Assembly: GCA_002367695.1 (NCBI GenBank)
Contig: DFDK01000017.1
Span: forward strand, 20,761-31,585
Source of the DNA: Acidimicrobium sp. UBA3029
Lineage (GTDB): Bacteria > Actinomycetota > Acidimicrobiia > Acidimicrobiales > Ilumatobacteraceae
Direction: 5' to 3'
DNA: 10,825 nucleotides
The notes under the pieces were generated by a model. It saw nothing but the letters and a program-made list of their open reading frames with translations, was not told the DNA's origin and searched no databases. Position 1 is the stretch's first letter. Each line of letters starts with the position of its first letter. Below, one piece after another: positions 1-6,016 of the stretch. The translations under genes were made by a program, and so were the position numbers.

Positions 1-525
1 GACGTACGTCCCGACATCACATGCTTTGGCAAAGTAATTGGTGGCGGGCTTCCGATCGGCGCAATTGGCGGATCTCGCGCAGTGATGGAAAATCTTTCGC
101 CACTTGGCAAAGTGTTTCACGCAGGAACTCTTGCGGGCAATCCACTTGCCACTGCGGCAGGTTTGAGCGCACTCAACGAACTGACGCAAGACGTATATAT
201 GGAACTCGGTGCGCGCGCTCGACAACTCGCCACTCTGCTGCGTGACGCATGTACGAGTGCTGGCATCACCGCACAGTTTCCGGTTGTTGGCACGCTCGTC
301 GGCGCGTTCTTTGGCAGTCGTGTGCCAACCAACTTTGACGAAGCAAAGCAAACGGATGAAAAGATGTATGCAAAGTTTTTTCATGCGATGCTCAACGAAG
401 GCGTTGCCATGGCACCAGGTGCATACGAAGCGCTCTTTGTCGGAGTGGGCCATACAGATGCGGTAATGGAACAACTGGCTGCAGCCGCCCATCGTGCAGC
501 ACACGCAGTCGCTACAGCGAAATAG
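1..525 (+). CDS. hemL: Glutamate-1-semialdehyde 2,1-aminomutase, C-terminal part (5' end outside window)
   Basis: This is the last 174 residues of a PLP-dependent class III aminotransferase fold; the gene enters from the left edge in frame 1. HemL converts glutamate-1-semialdehyde to 5-aminolevulinate in the C5 route to heme and other tetrapyrroles, in the cytoplasm. The stretch GKVIGGGLPIGAIGG at residues 10-24 of the fragment contains the expected Schiff-base lysine (K11), and HAGTLAGNPLATAAG follows, both HemL-typical. The C-terminal region (residues 95-170), with VGTLVGAFF, a phenylalanine-rich helix and PGAYEALFVG, also matches HemL rather than other class III aminotransferases. It ends with TAG at 523-525, and the next gene starts 9 bases later, so the two may share a transcript. 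The family assignment is strong; only the missing N-terminus limits it. Confidence 0.93.
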   Translation, partial: DVRPDITCFGKVIGGGLPIGAIGGSRAVMENLSPLGKVFHAGTLAGNPLATAAGLSALNELTQDVYMELGARARQLATLLRDACTSAGITAQFPVVGTLVGAFFGSRVPTNFDEAKQTDEKMYAKFFHAMLNEGVAMAPGAYEALFVGVGHTDAVMEQLAAAAHRAAHAVATAK

Positions 526-534
526 AGTAAAGCC

Positions 535-1152
535 ATGCGCCACTTTTTGTCGGCTCGCCTGTGGGCGGCATTTGCAATCCTTGGTGCCGCAGCCATTGTT
601 GTATTGGGCTTATTCGCACTTGTATCCGGAGGCTCGTCAACGCCAACCGCACTTCCGACTCAACACAATATTGAACTGGTTGCTGTGGCTACTTCACTCG
701 CAGCCCAAGAGGGCTGGCAAATTGCAAGCAGTAAAACGGTGGGCAACGCAACTCTCACATTGGACGACGGTCGAGTCGTTGAAATTCTTGAAGGCACGAT
801 GGGCGAGATCACATGCACCAATCTGGCCGATCCATCTGCGTGTGTATTGTTGGCCGACATGCTGGGCGGTGGTGTCGTGTGGTTTGCTCTTGTGCCAGTA
901 GACGGGAGTACTGCTTCCAGTCAAAAAATATTGACCCTGCCACCGCTTGTTGACATGTTGAATGGCGGCAGCTTGGGTGTGCTGCAAAATGATTGGATTG
1001 TGAAACTCGGCGATGGTGTGAAGCGCACCTGCAACTCCGAGTCTGACACCGCAAACTTGCGCGAGTTCATTACCAAGTTTTCGCAAAATAGTTTAACGAT
1101 GCTCGACTTGATCACAGACGAAGTGACCGAAGTGGTCTGTAGTAGCAATTAA
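535..1152 (+). CDS. Unrecognised single-anchor exported protein with four cysteines
   Basis: I do not recognise this 205-residue protein. It begins with a short basic stretch (MRHFLSAR) and a hydrophobic helix at about residues 10-30, then a Ser/Thr/Pro-rich linker (31-45). This predicts an N-terminal membrane anchor or uncleaved signal with an extracytoplasmic domain. There is no lipobox cysteine next to the helix. The domain has four cysteines (C94, C103, C166, C202), which could form two disulfides; C94 and C103 sit in a short segment (TCTNLADPSAC). There is no catalytic motif I can name. ATG 535 is chosen because it places the positive charges directly before the helix; the ribosome site is weak (GAGTAAAG). 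It lies 9 bases after hemL and converges on the minus-strand flavoprotein gene with only 18 bases between stops. Base use is like that of its neighbours. Confidence 0.75.
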   Translation: MRHFLSARLWAAFAILGAAAIVVLGLFALVSGGSSTPTALPTQHNIELVAVATSLAAQEGWQIASSKTVGNATLTLDDGRVVEILEGTMGEITCTNLADPSACVLLADMLGGGVVWFALVPVDGSTASSQKILTLPPLVDMLNGGSLGVLQNDWIVKLGDGVKRTCNSESDTANLREFITKFSQNSLTMLDLITDEVTEVVCSSN

Positions 1153-1170
1153 GCAGCAAGCAAAAATTAT

Positions 1171-2442
1171 TTAGGCGTTTGGTGCAAGACGCACAATGGC
1201 AGCGGCCATTTTGTATGCGGCTTCTGCAGGGCCAAGTTCGTCTGGGCGCAGCAAGTTGGCCATGATGCGCAATACCCATTCCATCAGCGTTCTGCTGTGG
1301 ATACCCACGCGAGATAACTCGCGCATCAATACAGGACGACCAATGACACGGGCAAACAATCGTGCCACTTTGAAATATTGACCATATTCTTCATCGATCA
1401 ATATTTGGTATTGCTCGAGGGCCTTTGAGTCGCCACTCGAGATCGCGCTGTGCAATACATCGGCAGCAATGCGAGCTGTTTCGTATGCGTAGTCAATACC
1501 TTCTCCATTAAATGGGTTGACGCTTCCTGCGGCATCACCGATAACGAGATAACCCGGACCAACCTTTGGGCCAACCGAACCACCCATAGGAATCTTGCCG
1601 CTGGTTGCTTTGCACTCTGGTGTATCGGGGTTAATGCCCCAATCATCGGCGATCATGTGCGCGTAACTATCGAGCAGCATGGTGGTGTTGACGTCTTTAA
1701 ATTTTTTGAAAGTTGAAAGCAGGCCTACGCCAACGTTGATTGTGCCATCGCCAACTGGAAAGATCCATCCGTAGCCAGGCATCGAATTACCGTTGCGATC
1801 TTTAACATCGAGTGCCGATTCGATCCAAGGCTCAGCATGACGTGGGCTTTGCCAGTAGGTACGAATAGCCGTGCCATACGGCCATTCTTTGGTGCGCGAC
1901 GTGCCGAGAGCGCGGCCAAAGCGACTGTTGGCGCCGTCGGCGACCACCACATACTTGGCGCGAATCTCAAAAATTTCGTCCGTGTCTTTTCTTGTCACGG
2001 TTGCACCACAGACAACACCGTCAATAACTATTGGCGCAGTTGCTTCGTGTCCTTCAAGTAACACAGCGCCAGCCTTGACCGCATTGTGCGCCACCATTGC
2101 ATCAAGTTCGCGGCGACGAACAACGTAGCCATGTTGCGGGTAGATGGGGTGACTTGGCCAATGCAACTCGAGTGCCTTGCCGTGTGCAGTTGCGCGCAGT
2201 CCGTCGTAACGATGGAATTGCGTAAGCCCATCTGCAAGACCCATGTCGCCAAGTTGTTTTACTGCGCGCGGTGTGAGTCCGTCACCACAAGTTTTTTCGC
2301 GAGGAAAATGTTTACGCTCAACAATTGTTGGCTTGTATCCGAGTTGCGCAAGCCAAAAGCCTGCCGCAGCACCTGCCGGACCGCCACCGACAATAAGCAC
2401 ATCGGTCTCCAATGTCGGCAAACGGTTCATTGCAGAACTCAT
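1171..2442 (-). CDS. menJ: Geranylgeranyl reductase family FAD oxidoreductase, probable menaquinone reductase (MenJ-like)
   Basis: This 423-residue flavoprotein carries the p-hydroxybenzoate hydroxylase-type FAD fold. Visible motifs are the Rossmann loop VGGGPAG (18-24) with the acidic end of strand two (E42), the family signature CGDGLTPRAV (52-61), VADGANS (167-173), PGYGWIFP (222-229) with INVGVG after it, and the second FAD motif IGDAAGSVNPFNGEGIDYA (301-319). The pattern CGDGLTPRAV, PGYGWIFP and NGEGIDY closely follows M. tuberculosis MenJ (Rv0561c) as I recall it; MenJ saturates one isoprene unit of menaquinone. Related proteins reduce geranylgeranyl chains of archaeal lipids or chlorophyll, so the substrate here is inferred. 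Placement beside quinone-using complexes supports menaquinone. ATG 2442 is used; ATG 2430 (MNRLPT) is an equally plausible start. It lies 86 bases downstream of the cytochrome c gene on the same strand and may be co-transcribed with it. Family is certain; the MenJ role is likely. Confidence 0.85.
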   Translation of the reverse strand: MSSAMNRLPTLETDVLIVGGGPAGAAAGFWLAQLGYKPTIVERKHFPREKTCGDGLTPRAVKQLGDMGLADGLTQFHRYDGLRATAHGKALELHWPSHPIYPQHGYVVRRRELDAMVAHNAVKAGAVLLEGHEATAPIVIDGVVCGATVTRKDTDEIFEIRAKYVVVADGANSRFGRALGTSRTKEWPYGTAIRTYWQSPRHAEPWIESALDVKDRNGNSMPGYGWIFPVGDGTINVGVGLLSTFKKFKDVNTTMLLDSYAHMIADDWGINPDTPECKATSGKIPMGGSVGPKVGPGYLVIGDAAGSVNPFNGEGIDYAYETARIAADVLHSAISSGDSKALEQYQILIDEEYGQYFKVARLFARVIGRPVLMRELSRVGIHSRTLMEWVLRIMANLLRPDELGPAEAAYKMAAAIVRLAPNA

Positions 2443-2528
2443 GATCTCATCGTACGTTCACAAGGCAATTACTAAACACTGGTGTGACGGCAATCGCCAT
2501 CTACGGTCACAGTTGGAAAATCGGTCTG

Positions 2529-3329
2529 TTACTTGCCGGATTCGCGAGGCTCAATACCCACGTGTGCAGGAGGACCAGGCAGCATCGAGAAATTTTTATC
2601 AATAGTTTCAAACGACGAGGTGCCTTTTTCAAGGGCGAGAAAAATTTCAGACTCTGGTGAACACCACGTCTCGTATTCGGCAGCCCACTTTTCGTCTTTA
2701 GGGTCTGTTCCACCGATTGCATAACGCTCGTGGCACACCACGCCGAGAATTTGTGCTTCGGTCAGTGCGCCGCCAGCTTTTTCGCCTTGCATCGGCATGG
2801 GGTTGCCGTTATATGAAAGAGGTGCATGTGCGCCGCCTTCGCGTTCAGGATCTCCGTAGACCTTGAGTCCTGCAGTTACGTACGCCTGACTGCCGGTGTA
2901 GACAAAGTTCAACATGTCCTCAATTTTTGGGAAAGTTTTCATCACTTCACCCTGATACAACGTTCGACCTGCGCCACCTTGACCTTCTGCGCCATGACAA
3001 CCTGCGCATGATCCGTATGCAATTGCGCCAATAGCAAGTGGACCTTCAATAACTTTTTCTTGTGGCTTAAGTGCAGCCACATACATAAACGCCCACAGTG
3101 GAAGCAGGCTCAATGTGGCCATTGCCCAGAACGGAATCTTTTTGCGCGACTTAGCAGCAGCGACATAGGCAGGATCAGGAAGCACCTTTGTTACAACTGG
3201 CGCAATTGGTTTCTCAACTGCAGCAGGCGCCGAGGCTGGGGTGGTCGCCGCAACGTCTGTGGACGGAGTTGCACCTGACTGTTGGCGATCCTTCGATCGC
3301 TTGAGCAGGTGTTCGGGTATCTCGGTCAC
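2529..3329 (-). CDS. Membrane-anchored mono-heme cytochrome c with IPEHLLKR cytoplasmic tail
   Basis: This 266-residue protein has a charged and Pro/Ala-rich N-terminal tail (1-64), one transmembrane helix (about 66-86) and a class I cytochrome c domain. Heme attaches at CAGCH (108-112); the distal ligand is probably M178 or M180 in NPMPMQG. C199 and C223 after the heme domain could form a disulfide. With the heme domain outside, the tail must be cytoplasmic. I place the start at GTG 3329 rather than GTG 3338: this gives MTEIPEHLLKR, which matches the N-terminus of the subunit IV protein at 5276 (MTEIPAHLLKR), and leaves AGAG 8 bases upstream. It is transcribed away from the bc-type cluster. 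A likely role is carrying electrons from that complex to a terminal oxidase or acting as an extra subunit; this is inferred from position. The exact partner cannot be read from the sequence. Confidence 0.88.
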   Translation of the reverse strand: MTEIPEHLLKRSKDRQQSGATPSTDVAATTPASAPAAVEKPIAPVVTKVLPDPAYVAAAKSRKKIPFWAMATLSLLPLWAFMYVAALKPQEKVIEGPLAIGAIAYGSCAGCHGAEGQGGAGRTLYQGEVMKTFPKIEDMLNFVYTGSQAYVTAGLKVYGDPEREGGAHAPLSYNGNPMPMQGEKAGGALTEAQILGVVCHERYAIGGTDPKDEKWAAEYETWCSPESEIFLALEKGTSSFETIDKNFSMLPGPPAHVGIEPRESGK

Positions 3330-3432
3330 GGCGTACACTCTAAATCAAATTTGGTCCGATTCAAGAACGCATCGCTTGCCGGCCCAAGAAATCGAAGGAG
3401 GCACTTGCCAGACCTCACAACTAGCCAAAGTA

Positions 3433-3496
3433 GGTAGTTACAAGTCACAGGGCGCACGATTGCACGAACTCGGTAGTTTTCGCCGCTCGGTACTTT
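3433..3496. repeat. Short degenerate direct repeats, possible operator
   Basis: CTCGGTAGTTT at 3469-3479 is repeated as CTCGGTACTTT at 3486-3496, one mismatch in 11 bases and 17 bases apart start to start. A shorter relative, GGTAGTTA, lies at 3433-3440. Repeats of this size and near-helical spacing in a divergent promoter region may be regulator binding sites, but chance occurrence cannot be excluded. Confidence 0.3.
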
Positions 3497-3590
3497 GCCC
3501 GACTAGCCTTATTTTTGGAATTGAAAAGTAATTGACCTGAGATAGACAAGGAAAGGTACCCCCGAGAACCATGCTGGCAATAGACATCTT

Positions 3591-3597
3591 GAGGTGG
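3591..3597 (+). promoter_or_regulatory. Ribosome binding site that decides the start at 3604
   Basis: GAGGTGG lies 6 bases before ATG 3604 and is the best Shine-Dalgarno match in the area. The in-frame ATG at 3571 has only a poorly placed AAGGAAAGG about 14 bases upstream, so 3604 is preferred. Confidence 0.65.
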
Positions 3598-3603
3598 CCT
3601 GGC

Positions 3604-4047
3604 ATGAACCAAGCGTTCTTGTTTTCCTTTTTCCTCACCCTTGTTTTAATTGCAGCAATCATTGTTGTTGGTCAGCGCCGCCCAGCAGATCGCAAAGCAA
3701 CATGGGGCGAAGCAATGTTTGGATCAACGTACGTTTTCGCTGTGATGTTCATCTCGTTTGGTGTCGTGCCCCACCAATGGATTGACCATGCCGATAAAGA
3801 ATTGGGGTGGCGCAAGGACAAAATTATTTTTGGTCCATTCGATATTTTGAAGCCTAAATCCTTTGGAGGACAGTTTCCATTTGATGCAAGTTACGAAGCA
3901 ATTCGCGACATCATCGTCGTTGTTATCCACGTTTTTTACTTTGTAATACTGGGCCTCATCTTCGCATGGTGGCAAAAGCGCGGAGCCGCGAAAACAAAAG
4001 TTGTTGAGACATCTTTATACGGTCGACCACTGGTACGCAAGGCCTGA
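3604..4047 (+). CDS. Three-helix membrane protein of unknown function, first gene of the bc-type cluster
   Basis: I do not recognise a named family for this 147-residue protein. It has three predicted transmembrane helices at about 4-22, 36-56 and 101-122. A basic loop (QRRPADRK, 24-31) lies between the first two, and a polar loop (57-98) rich in charged and aromatic residues and containing PHQWIDHADKELGW (56-69) lies before the third. A basic C-terminal tail (123-147) follows. H57 and H62 could ligand a metal or heme, but no established motif shows this. It sits 6 bases before the ferredoxin gene and heads the cluster encoding cytochrome b6, subunit IV, Rieske and diheme cytochrome c, so an accessory subunit or assembly factor for that complex is the simplest inference. 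An upstream in-frame ATG at 3571 would add 11 residues but has a worse ribosome site. Confidence 0.8.
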   Translation: MNQAFLFSFFLTLVLIAAIIVVGQRRPADRKATWGEAMFGSTYVFAVMFISFGVVPHQWIDHADKELGWRKDKIIFGPFDILKPKSFGGQFPFDASYEAIRDIIVVVIHVFYFVILGLIFAWWQKRGAAKTKVVETSLYGRPLVRKA

Positions 4048-4053
4048 TCACAA

Positions 4054-4467
4054 ATGACAAAGACAGACGCCAACCCACCGATGCCGGAATGGTCGGATGA
4101 GTATCAACTCGTTGAAGTTGATGCTGCGTACCTTGCAAAGGCTGTTAAGCCAAAACAATTCATTCACATTGATCAGAGCGAATGCATCATGTGCGAAGGC
4201 TGCGTCGATATTTGTCCCTGGAAGTGCATCCACATGGTTACACCCGAGGCAATTGCTGTTGCCGAAAATACCGAGAAGCCTGGCGACGATCCATCTGACA
4301 ACGTGTTGTTCATCATTGACGACGACGTCTGTACACGTTGCGCATTGTGCGTTGATCGCTGTCCAACTGGCGTAATTATTATGGGCAAAGTTGGCGAACC
4401 TGTTGCAACAGGAGACTTTCACACACGTACGGCAAACCATGGCTACGGCTACGGGATGCGGCTCTAG
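4054..4467 (+). CDS. 2[4Fe-4S] ferredoxin-type protein in the bc-type cluster
   Basis: This 137-residue soluble protein has two complete cysteine sets. Cluster one is C44-x2-C47-x2-C50-x3-C54-P; cluster two is C93-x2-C96-x2-C99-x3-C103-P. This is the classical bacterial 8Fe ferredoxin pattern. About 39 residues precede the first set, a 38-residue insert (55-92) separates the two, and a Gly/Tyr-rich tail ends the protein. There is no signal peptide, so it should work in the cytoplasm or at the inner membrane face. It lies between an unknown membrane protein and cytochrome b6, in the same tight run. A link between low-potential electrons and the quinol-oxidising complex is therefore possible, as an electron entry or exit subunit, but that is inference. 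The spacing is intact and no cluster ligand is missing. The ribosome site before ATG 4054 is weak. Confidence 0.93.
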   Translation: MTKTDANPPMPEWSDEYQLVEVDAAYLAKAVKPKQFIHIDQSECIMCEGCVDICPWKCIHMVTPEAIAVAENTEKPGDDPSDNVLFIIDDDVCTRCALCVDRCPTGVIIMGKVGEPVATGDFHTRTANHGYGYGMRL

Positions 4468-4482
4468 AAGACTGATTGATAC

Positions 4483-4486
4483 GGAG
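4483..4486 (+). promoter_or_regulatory. Ribosome binding site that decides the start at 4494
   Basis: GGAG lies 7 bases before ATG 4494. It supports this start over the in-frame TTG at 4476, which would add six residues (MIRRIF) and lacks an equally good site. Confidence 0.65.
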
Positions 4487-4493
4487 AATCTTT

Positions 4494-5279
4494 ATGGCAC
4501 TAACAATTGATGAGCAACCAAAGTTGACTCCGAAAGAGCGCGCAACGAAGTTGAATCAGTCGCTCAAGGGCAGCCAGGCATGGAACTCGATATTCCGTCC
4601 TGGCTCAATTTTCCGTAAGGGTTACACCGATTCACCGCGTAACCGTTCGTATGTGATCATGAACTCGGTGCTCTATCACTTGCACCCAGTGAAAGTAAAG
4701 CGTCACGCGGTAAAGGTCAGTTACACGTTGTGCCTTGGTGGATTGAGCTTTTTCTTGTTTATTTTGCTCACGGTTACTGGCATCTTCTTGATGTTCTTTT
4801 ATCGACCAACTGCCACAAATGCATGGCAAGACATTCAGTCGCTGCAAACATCAGTGACATTTGGGTTGATGGTTCGAAACATGCACCGATGGGGTGCTCA
4901 CTTAATGGTGCTCAGTGTGTTCTTGCATATGGCGCGCGTTTTTTATCACGGTGCATACAAAGCGCCCCGCGAATTCAATTGGGTTATCGGCGTTATTCTG
5001 CTTACCCTCACTTTGCTTCTCTCATTCACCGGCTATCTACTGCCATGGGACCAACTTGCGCTCTGGGCAGTAACGGTGGGTACCAACATGATGGGTTATT
5101 CGCCGGTCATCGGTTCTCAAGTGAGATTTGTGTTGCTCGGTGGAGTCGAAATCGGTGCCGAAACGCTGCTGCGTTGGTACGTGCTGCACGTATTGCTATT
5201 TCCATTCATCACTGTCATCTTTCTTGCCGTGCACTTTTGGCGAGTGCGTAAAGACGGCGGAATATCGGGTCCACTATGA
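4494..5279 (+). CDS. qcrB: Cytochrome b6-type subunit of menaquinol:cytochrome c reductase
   Basis: This 261-residue protein is the N-terminal, heme-binding half of a split cytochrome b. A soluble N-terminal region of about 70 residues leads into four transmembrane helices (about 77-101, 134-152, 165-187, 230-249). Heme ligands are H131 and H145 on helix B (14 apart) and H232 and H247 on helix D (15 apart). The 15-residue step in the second pair is the b6-type spacing, as opposed to 14 in mitochondrial-type cytochrome b. C80 lies near the start of helix A, but covalent heme ci as in cyanobacterial or Bacillus b6 would need a cysteine near position 43 of the short family members, so I do not claim it. 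The protein oxidises quinol and carries electrons across the membrane with the subunit IV-like protein, whose ATG overlaps this stop codon (ATGA). Confidence 0.93.
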   Translation: MALTIDEQPKLTPKERATKLNQSLKGSQAWNSIFRPGSIFRKGYTDSPRNRSYVIMNSVLYHLHPVKVKRHAVKVSYTLCLGGLSFFLFILLTVTGIFLMFFYRPTATNAWQDIQSLQTSVTFGLMVRNMHRWGAHLMVLSVFLHMARVFYHGAYKAPREFNWVIGVILLTLTLLLSFTGYLLPWDQLALWAVTVGTNMMGYSPVIGSQVRFVLLGGVEIGAETLLRWYVLHVLLFPFITVIFLAVHFWRVRKDGGISGPL

Positions 5280-6004
5280 CCGAGATTCCGGCACATCTTC
5301 TCAAGCGTGCGCAAGAAGCACGCGACAAAGCAGCTACCGACAGTGGTGCTGGCACTGCAACAAGTGGCGCAACATCAGACTCGCGTATTCCCGAAGAATT
5401 ACTCAATCGTTCTAAAGCAGCAGGTGGAGTTGTAGTTGCTGAACGTGTCGCAACTGGCGTTGCTACCACAGCGCCAAATGGAAATTCACCGCTTGGTACT
5501 GGCCCCGGCGGTCACACACAGCGCTTATTGACAGTTGTTAAATCAGGTTCGATCCAAGATGTAAAAGCCGTACCAGTCGACAAGGTGCACACTTGGCCGC
5601 ACCTGCTCGGACCAGAGTTTGTAGCTGCGCTTGCATGCACTGCATTTACATTTTTATTTTCGTGGTTTGTTAACGCGCCGTTATTGCAAGCCGCAAACTT
5701 TAACCAAACACCAAACCCATCAAAGGCTCCTTGGTACTTCTTGGGTTTGCAAGAATTGCTCACCATGTTTCACCCGATGATTGCTGGTGTGACAATTCCT
5801 GGTGTTGCGCTCATTGCATTGATGCTCGCTCCATATATGGACCGCAATCCATCCAACAAACCAGAAGATCGTAAATTTCTCACCAGTATTTTCACAGTCC
5901 ACCTAATGTTCTGGGCAGTGCTCGTGATCATTGGCTCGTTCTTCCGCGGACCGGGTTTCAACTTCACGTTTCCATGGCGTGACGGAATCTTTTTCGATCT
6001 CTAA
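5276..6004 (+). CDS. Cytochrome b C-terminal half (subunit IV-like) with long cytoplasmic tail
   Basis: This 242-residue protein supplies the quinol-site half of the split cytochrome b. Residues 106-242 are the conserved domain: TWPHLLGPEF (106-115), helix one (about 113-132), the Qo loop NPSKAPWYFLG (147-157), helix two (167-187) and helix three (205-222). The loop has APWY where mitochondrial and b6f proteins have PEWY, so the usual acidic residue is replaced by proline. The first 105 residues are an extra hydrophilic tail, rich in Ala, Gly, Thr and Ser, absent from plant-type subunit IV. It carries two copies of a short motif, IPAHLLKR (4-11) and IPEELLNR (38-45), also present at the start of the cytochrome c at 2529-3329. 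The start ATG overlaps the cytochrome b6 stop by four bases, so translation is probably coupled. Confidence 0.92.
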   Translation: MTEIPAHLLKRAQEARDKAATDSGAGTATSGATSDSRIPEELLNRSKAAGGVVVAERVATGVATTAPNGNSPLGTGPGGHTQRLLTVVKSGSIQDVKAVPVDKVHTWPHLLGPEFVAALACTAFTFLFSWFVNAPLLQAANFNQTPNPSKAPWYFLGLQELLTMFHPMIAGVTIPGVALIALMLAPYMDRNPSNKPEDRKFLTSIFTVHLMFWAVLVIIGSFFRGPGFNFTFPWRDGIFFDL

Positions 6005-6016
6005 GGCGACATATAT

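Larger units (their letters stand above)
3330..3603. promoter_or_regulatory. Divergent intergenic region between cytochrome c and the bc-nuo gene run
   Basis: These 274 bases contain no convincing gene and must hold the minus-strand promoter for the cytochrome c gene and probably the plus-strand promoter for the long respiratory operon. No promoter matches consensus well. Weak plus-strand candidates include TTGACC at 3532-3537, but no good -10 element lies at the usual distance. The stretch 3433-3496 contains three related short words (see the repeat entry) that could bind a regulator. I see no riboswitch-like or tRNA-like structure. Confidence 0.5.

Noticed and set aside
1153..1170. Possible shared terminator between the convergent genes
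   Set aside because: The 18-base gap has no stem-loop; only a short A/T-rich stretch is present.
2483..2511. Inverted repeat TGTGAC ... GTCACA between the flavoprotein and cytochrome c genes
   Set aside because: The arms are only 6 bases with a 17-base loop, there is no T-run after it on either strand, and the spacing does not fit a CRP-type site. Too weak to call a terminator or operator.
3571..3603. Earlier ATG for the first operon gene
   Set aside because: It has no well-placed ribosome site, while ATG 3604 has GAGGTGG 6 bases upstream and puts the first helix directly at the N-terminus.
4048..4440. Long open frame antisense to the ferredoxin gene
   Set aside because: It mirrors the opposite strand of a clearly conserved gene and its translation shows no domain or plausible composition.
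4476..4493. TTG start for cytochrome b6
   Set aside because: ATG 4494 has GGAG 7 bases upstream; the TTG start would only add six non-conserved residues.
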